This document shows, one piece after another, positions 47,569-52,839 of a DNA stretch of 52,839 bases. Each line of letters opens with the position of its first letter. Positions within the stretch are counted from its first letter, which is position 1. The translations under genes and the position numbers were made by a program. The notes under the pieces were generated by a model. It was not told where the DNA came from. It saw only the letters and a program-made list of their open reading frames with translations, and did no database searches. This stretch comes from Alectoria sarmentosa. Taxonomy: Eukaryota > Ascomycota > Lecanoromycetes > Lecanorales > Parmeliaceae. Location of the stretch: assembly GCA_009733775.1 (NCBI GenBank), contig WOGZ01000235.1, positions 1-52,839 on the forward strand, written 5' to 3'.

Positions 47569-47721
47569 AATTGAGAGATGCGAGCTGGAAGCTTTCCGCA
47601 GTAATTATATGTGATATAATGTCTTAACCCTGAAGAGATATATGTAGCTGCAGAAAGCTTCTTAGAAATATCATCCTCTTTTACCCACAAGAATTGTGTT
47701 TCTCTGTATCATTCTATTTCT
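47569..47721 (+). repeat. Right (3') LTR of element C
   Basis: 153 bp, AATTGAGAGATGCGAG...TTCTATTTCT, followed by TSD TTATC. It keeps more C/G than the left copy at the differing sites. Confidence 0.8.
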
Positions 47722-47726
47722 TTATC

Positions 47727-49200
47727 TCGAAGCTTTTTTTTTTAATTTAAAAATAACATAAATTAATTGAAATTCAATAATAAAGTATTAATTAATAAAT
47801 TAGTAATTTACTTTAAAAGATAAATCATTTTATATAAGATTTTTTATTCGTAAAGACAAAAAAATCAAATATTTTAAAAACTTATTTTTTTTAAAGTTAA
47901 TTTTTTGAATTTTTGAACATAAATGTTTTTATTGATAATAATTATATCGAATTGATTTTCGAATTTGTTATTATAATTTTGCAATTTCTCGTTATCTTAT
48001 ATTATTTTATAAATTGTTTAAAATTATCACGTTCAATATAAATGTTTTTAATTATCTTTCAAATATAAACAAATTTCTTTTTTAAATATATTTTAAATTA
48101 TATTAAATCGATAACGTTTTATGCGATATCGATGTTAATAGCTTTCTTTTCAAAAATAATTAATAAAAACAACGTTATAATCATTTATTTAAATTAAGAA
48201 ATTTATTATTAAATTTATTATTTTATATAATTAAAAAAGATAAAAAAAAATTGAAAAACATTTTCATAAAAAAGAAGCCTCTTTTGAAAGGAAAATTATT
48301 AAAAAAATTCGATAAGAATATTATTAAAAAAAATTATATAAAAAAAATTGTAAACATTTTTTACTTAATGTATTTAACGTGTTAACAGTTTTTTATATAA
48401 TAAAGAAATTTAACTTTTTGCATAAACGATTATATAAAAATATTAATTAATTAATTATTTATTTATCGAAATTTGATAAATATAATATGTTAATTGAATA
48501 ACGTTTTATAGTTTCGTTATTTATATAAAAGATATTTATTATATCGTCGTCGACTTTATGCGAGAAAATTTGATAATGCGAAATAAAAAAGATTGATTTT
48601 AAAAGATTATAAAATCGTGATTTCTTATTCGATAATGATGTCGTGAAAGATTTAAATATCTTTGATAATAATTTTTCGGATAAGATAATCGATGATGTCT
48701 TAACTTGAATTATATAAAAATAATAAATGATTATTTTTTTCGATTCGTTAATTAAACGAATATTTTAATATATTCTTTATATTCGTTATTATTAACGAGA
48801 CGAATCGCTATTTCGATGCGAATTATTCGAATTTTAATTGTCGTAAATGATTTAATTTAAAGATATGATATTTTAACAATTTTTATGTCTTGATAAAGTC
48901 TTTATTGACACGATTTTTTGAATTCGTTAATTAATATAAATGAAATGACTTAATTATAATATCAAAATCGATATAAAATTATATTATATTAATATATTAA
49001 ATAAGACAATTAAGTGAGAAAAAATATATATATATAAAAAACATTTATATAAAAGCAGATGTCTTTATCGAGGCACGTTAAATTCAATCGAATAATGTTA
49101 AAAAAATGTGATGTCAAAGAAAAGTTAATTTTATTAAAAATATAAAATACGGTCGTAACATTATTCTTAAATTTATTATTAAAAATTATCAATATCGACG
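47727..49200. other. AT-rich stretch without recognisable features
   Basis: Long runs of A and T (for example 48240-48380), no LTR, no coding motif. A 64-codon minus-strand open stretch at 49010-49204 starts with low-complexity sequence and is not called. It presumably belongs to the locus into which C inserted. Confidence 0.5.
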
Positions 49201-49596
49201 TCATCTCGTTAATTTTTTCGTTAAAATCGAATTTTATAATTATTTCGAGAACGTTAATAAAAGTTATTAAATAAAATCTTTCTTAATATTCGAAATCTTT
49301 AAACAAAGATCTTTCGACATTTTCGACGACATTAAAAATTTCGTTCAATTTTGTTATCACGAAAGTTTTAATTATTATCGAAATTATTTCGAAAATTTTA
49401 ATTTTTATCGAAATTATTATTAAAGCTTCAAAAATTATTAAATTTTTGAATTTTTTTTAAACAAATTATTCAATCTTTAATTAACTTAATTTTCGATATT
49501 ACTTAATATTAAATATTTTTTTCGACAATATTATTATATTAAAATATTAATTCATTTATTATTTAAATAAAAGAAAATTAATCATTTCGATATTAA

Positions 49597-49823
49597 TTGC
49601 TTCGTTATTTTAATAAATTATTTATTTTTAATAAATTTAATTTCAATTTATTTATTAAAACGATAATAAATTTTATTACGATACGTGACTTTAAATTTAA
49701 TAAATATAAAACTTTAATATATATAATTTTTTCGTTTTATCTTTTCGATAAAAATGTTATTATTATATTAACATTTCGAGAAAATTATATTATCGATGAT
49801 TTTAAGATAAATCTTTTAATAAA
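49597..49823 (+). pseudogene. Aspartic protease region of H, cut by an insertion
   Basis: The open plus frame 'FIKTIINFITIRDFKFNKYK' to 'DDFKINLLIN' aligns with element A's protease frame (38219-38599), then ends at the boundary of inverted-repeat copy 2. After the insertion the frame resumes at about 50598 ('INIIILK', stop, 'IDIL'). The insertion is in the conserved K-I-N-x-L-I-x-x-D block. Confidence 0.75.
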
Positions 49824-50597
49824 TACTATCGTGGTCGTTATATAAGTTTAACATTCGATGTATATTCGATGATCATTTGATGTTTACTCGATGATGGTTT
49901 TCCATCAGATACACAGTGGCTGAGAAGCCGTTATACATCTTTAAAAGATTTTCAAACGGCTGTTCAGCGGTTATCAAATCGTCGTCAAACTGTTATCATT
50001 TAGGAAGGAGCATTACATACCCATGAGTCATCGCAATCACATTTTCATGATCATGTTCATTGCAACCACATGGCCATGGCCGTACCCACCGCAACCATGG
50101 CCGTACCCATTGCAATCACAAAGCCATATATCAGATCTTAACCTGCCGTGAAAGTTATCATGGAATCTTTGACATTCTTGATAATGCGCGGGAGATCATT
50201 CCTTTGATCATGCTATGGCGGAGTACTAGCGGGCGGGATAATCTCCCTTATTAATATATCGCCTCTGGGAACTTCCACTGAATTTTGCAAAATTGAGAAA
50301 ATCGATTGAAAATCGGATGAATAGCGAGTGAATATCGGATGGACAGCGAATAAACGTCGGATGGGTAGCGGATGGGCATCAGATGAACAAAAGATGGGCA
50401 GCGGATGGGCAGCGGCTAAGCAGCAATTGCGCATCGACTGCCCAACTGCAGGGAATCGGATGGAAATCCATCATTAAAATGCGCAATTGCTGCTTAGCCG
50501 CTGCCCATCCGCTGCCCATCCGATTTCCAACCGATATGTAGCCGATATGTAGCCGATGTTCATTCGATGTAAGATTCACGAGATAAACACATTAGTA
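49824..50597. mobile_element. Inverted-repeat (MITE/foldback-like) element, copy 2
   Basis: 774 bp, TACTATCGTGG...CATTAGTA, inserted in H's protease. Flanks TAAA (49820-49823) and TAAA (50598-50601) fit a 4-bp TSD, and comparison with element A shows the joined target. It contains the shared 5' region, about three minisatellite units (50024-50120), a GC-rich part (about 50125-50285) not seen in copy 1, and a 42-bp perfect inverted repeat. Open stretches at 50060-50579 on both strands reflect its GC content and repeats, not genes. Confidence 0.85.
50393..50520. repeat. Perfect 42-bp inverted repeat in copy 2
   Basis: Arms 50393-50434 and 50479-50520 are exact reverse complements (core AGCAATTGCGCAT / ATGCGCAATTGCT) around a 44-bp centre. 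The left arm contains two copies of GATGGGCAGCG and sits in a run of CGGATGGGCAGCG-type words. It would fold into a strong hairpin in DNA or RNA. Confidence 0.95.
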
Positions 50598-51118
50598 TAA
50601 ACATTATAATATTAAAATAAATCGATATTTTAGCATTTCAATCAAAAGTCAAAATATTTTATCGAAATTATAATGTTATTATTTTTATCGAAATGCGTAT
50701 TAAAAGTCGTGTTATTTTTATTTTAATATATATTTATTTTTTGATTTTTAATTTTCTCGCGTACTTAACTAATCGTTTCGATGCATTATGTTAATTTATC
50801 AAATCGAGATTTCTTTTTCGAATTTAACTAATTTTTACTTTTTATTTTACGTTTATTTAATTAATTAATTTTTTATATTATTGTAACAGAAGATGATTTA
50901 AGTTAACGTATCAAAATATTTAAAAATCTTCGCTTTAATATTATTTAAAAAATCGATTTCAATAATTATTATTATATCATATTTAAAAAACAAATATCGT
51001 CGAAATAATTAATTGTTATTTAAAAAAAAAATCAATAAAGTTGAGTTGAGCGAGTTTTTAAGAAATTTATTATTATTTTTATTATCGCTTTATTAATTAT
51101 AATATTTTTCACGATATT

Positions 51119-51319
51119 TTACTCGATAACTTTTATTCTCGTAACTTCAATTGCGATTTCGAAAGGGTTTTCGACGATTTTAAAAAAAAATTCAAACACT
51201 TTTTCGAAAGCACTTTCAAATATTATTTCAAAAACTTTTTCAAACATTATTTCGAAAATCGTCGCTATCTTTATTATTATAAATGTCGTTATATTAAACG
51301 AAATTATAATGTATAACAA
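51119..51319 (+). pseudogene. Low-complexity pol segment of H
   Basis: TTTTTCGAAAGCACTTTCAA-type repeats of roughly 15-18 bp in the stretch between protease and RT of H. The antisense reading is open for 66 codons and closely resembles the antisense reading of A at 37773-37991, which shows homology of the two sites rather than a minus-strand gene. Confidence 0.5.
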
Positions 51320-51470
51320 TTATTTAAAAACTAAATTGTTATTAATGAATTTTTTGAATTATAAAAAAAGACAATTTTGTCGGTTTATCAAAATAAAAAT
51401 AAATGCGTTTTTTTTAAAATTTGATTAAAAAATCGTGTTTCGAAAACTATTAAAATTTATTCTTTTAACA

Positions 51471-52288
51471 TTAATATAAGTTAAGGTTTATAAATTAAAT
51501 TTATAATATTTAAGATAAATGAAGGCGAAACGAATTTAAATAACGTCGATTAATCGAATTCTGCTTGCTTTTTATATATATATAATTTACTTTTATTACT
51601 ATATAAAAAGAATTTATTTAATAATCTTATTTTTAATATATTTAATCGAGTGACTCGATTGTCTTTTTAATAAATCGTTTAAAACTATAATAAATAAGAT
51701 TATAAGCGAAAACCTTCGATTATAAACATAAATCGATTTGTTATAAAAATCGATTTTACGATTTACTAATCGTTATATTAAAATTAAACGAATTAAATAT
51801 TGAATTCGTCGAAAAAGAAATATATATATTGTTCGAATCGAGCGAAGTAAAAGATATGCGTGATATATTATAACGTTTATCGTTATATTCGCTCTCGAAA
51901 ATGCGATAATCGAATATTTTAAATTGAATATATTTAATTTATAAACGTGTTTTATTATATAAGTTTTATAATTGCTACAAATTTTTGAACAATATTATTA
52001 TATAATTTTCTTTCAATTTTAAGTGATGAAATAATAAAGAGATTGATTTAAAAACGTTTATTAATTTAATAAATTAAAGAATATTTTTTCTTAATAACGA
52101 CTTAATCACGATTAACGTATACCGTTTTGATTTTAAAAAATTAATTAAAAACTTAATTATTAAATCGAACGACGTTTTTATTAAGAATGTAAAGAATCGT
52201 TTTAAAAATTAAAAAATTAAATACTTAATGTAAACTTAAATCGCGATAAATAATATTAATAAAACTTATAATAATGTTAGTTGATAAT
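51471..52288. other. AT-rich stretch without recognisable features
   Basis: After H's match to A ends, nothing is identifiable. Possibly another decayed element or rearranged H. A few C/G-containing words only. Confidence 0.45.
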
Positions 52289-52839
52289 TACTATATTGAT
52301 CGTTACACAAGTTTAACATTCGATATATATTCGATGATTATTCGATGATTATTCGATGATTATTCGATGTTCACTCGATGATGGTTTTCCATCAGATATA
52401 CGATGGTTGAAAAGCCGTTATACATCTTTAAGAGGTTTTCAAACGGCTGTTCAGCGGCTGTCAAATCATCGTCAAATCGTTACCATTTAAAAAGAAGCAT
52501 CATATACCCATAAGTCATCGCAATCACATTTTCATGACCATGTCCATCGCAACCACATAATCATGGCCGTACCCACTGCAACCACATGATCATGAGCCTT
52601 GCAATCACATAGGTAATCATAACCGTATCCACTGCAACCACATACTCATGGCCGTACCCACTGCAACCACATGGTCATGGCCGTACCCACCGCAACCACA
52701 TAATCATGGTCGTACCCACCGCAGCCACATAGTCATGGCCGTACCCATTGCAACCACATAATCATGAGCCTTGCAGCCACATAGTCATGGCCGTACCCAT
52801 TGCAACCACATACCCATGGCCGTACCCACTGCAACCACA
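52289..52839. mobile_element. Inverted-repeat element, copy 3 (truncated by window)
   Basis: Begins TACTATATTGATCG, with the same 5' region as copies 1 and 2 (TTTAACATTCGAT, GATGGTTTTCCATCAGAT, AAAAGCCG, GGCTGTTCAGCGGCTGTC), then a minisatellite up to the window end. It is the least mutated copy for the minisatellite. The 3' end lies outside. Confidence 0.85.
52515..52839. repeat. 29-bp minisatellite, copy 3 (at least 10 units)
   Basis: Units of the form GCAACCACATAGTCATGGCC + GTACCCACC, GC-rich, with CATGGCCGTACCCA invariant in most units. It continues past the window. Confidence 0.92.

Larger units (their letters stand above)
3115..47721 (+). mobile_element. Element C: outermost LTR retroelement of the nested stack
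   Basis: C is bounded by 153-bp direct repeats at 3115-3267 and 47569-47721, flanked by TTATC at 3110-3114 and 47722-47726. Both repeats have the same length and align without gaps; of about 29 differences counted by hand, 27 are transitions. After removing element A, a solo LTR and an inverted-repeat element, C is about 7.8 kb. A Gag-like reading frame lies on + at 4017-4451, consistent with a plus-strand element. The LTRs end AG...CT rather than TG...CA. I could not find a clear reverse transcriptase in the right part (41417-47568), so C may be a Gag-bearing non-autonomous element or simply too decayed. Superfamily unresolved. Confidence 0.75.
49200..51470 (+). mobile_element. Element H: plus-strand Ty3/Gypsy fragment of the A/B family
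   Basis: Matches the complement of element A from about 39060 down to 37640: the linker repeats (49370-49430), the stretch before the protease (49500-49600), the protease (49597-49823 and 50598-50760) and the low-complexity stretch after it (51119-51319, opposite strand to A 37773-37991). The match ends abruptly near 51470 after TTATTCTTTTAACAT. Its left end is not sharp. Inverted-repeat copy 2 interrupts it. No LTRs seen. Confidence 0.75.

Noticed and set aside
50060..50579. Three overlapping open frames on both strands in inverted-repeat copy 2
   Set aside because: They fall in a minisatellite and a perfect foldback; higher GC removes stops. No conserved motif, and copies 1 and 3 do not keep them.
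1..52839. Mitochondrial or bacterial endosymbiont DNA because of extreme AT content
   Set aside because: No rRNA, tRNA or conserved organelle or bacterial genes; instead fungal LTR elements, LINE and transition-only LTR divergence.

Overview
The window shows no intact host gene. It reads as an AT-rich, heavily mutated block of transposable elements from a filamentous ascomycete (Pezizomycotina). The basis is: (i) retroelement proteins of types familiar from such fungi; (ii) C and G surviving mainly in TCG/CGA contexts while TpA is very common; and (iii) paired LTRs that differ almost only by C/T and G/A transitions (about 27 of 29 differences in one pair and about 31 of 31 in another, counted by hand). 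That is the footprint of repeat-induced point mutation (RIP). The species cannot be named from this sequence.

Most of the window is one nested stack that can be unpacked from direct terminal repeats and target-site duplications (TSDs). The outermost element C (3115-47721, LTRs 153 bp, TSD TTATC, gag on +) is split by Gypsy element A (5498-41411, LTRs 192 bp, TSD ATTCT, minus strand). A is split inside its reverse-transcriptase catalytic box by Copia element D (8647-37147, LTRs 125 bp, TSD TCGTT, plus strand). D holds Copia element E (9518-24458, LTRs 137 bp, TSD GTTTA, minus strand) and LINE F (30436-36880, about 17-18 bp TSD, minus strand). E holds Gypsy element B (15268-22602, LTRs 183 bp, TSD AAAAC, minus strand). 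Subtracting the insertions gives ordinary lengths: C about 7.8 kb, A 7.4 kb, D 7.1 kb, E 7.6 kb, B 7.3 kb, F 6.4 kb. Element C also carries a 172-bp solo LTR (43670-43841, TSD CGAAA) and a 675-bp TA-flanked inverted-repeat element (46510-47184). Both look largely free of RIP.

Outside the stack, 1-1851 is part of a minus-strand Ty3/Gypsy element cut by the window edge at its reverse transcriptase. Positions 49200-51470 hold a plus-strand Gypsy fragment H of the A/B family, broken in its protease by a second kind of element. That second kind is a family of terminal-inverted-repeat elements with TACTA...TAGTA ends, a 29-bp minisatellite and an internal foldback. It has three copies (1852-2980, 49824-50597, and 52289 to the window end), and the last two are the most GC-rich parts of the window.

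No working system is encoded here. The biological content is an insertion history (C, then A, then D, then E and F, then B inside E), overprinted by RIP, with a few short islands that look un-mutated. Both Copia elements keep a primer-binding site matching the anticodon arm of initiator tRNA-Met (half-tRNA priming).
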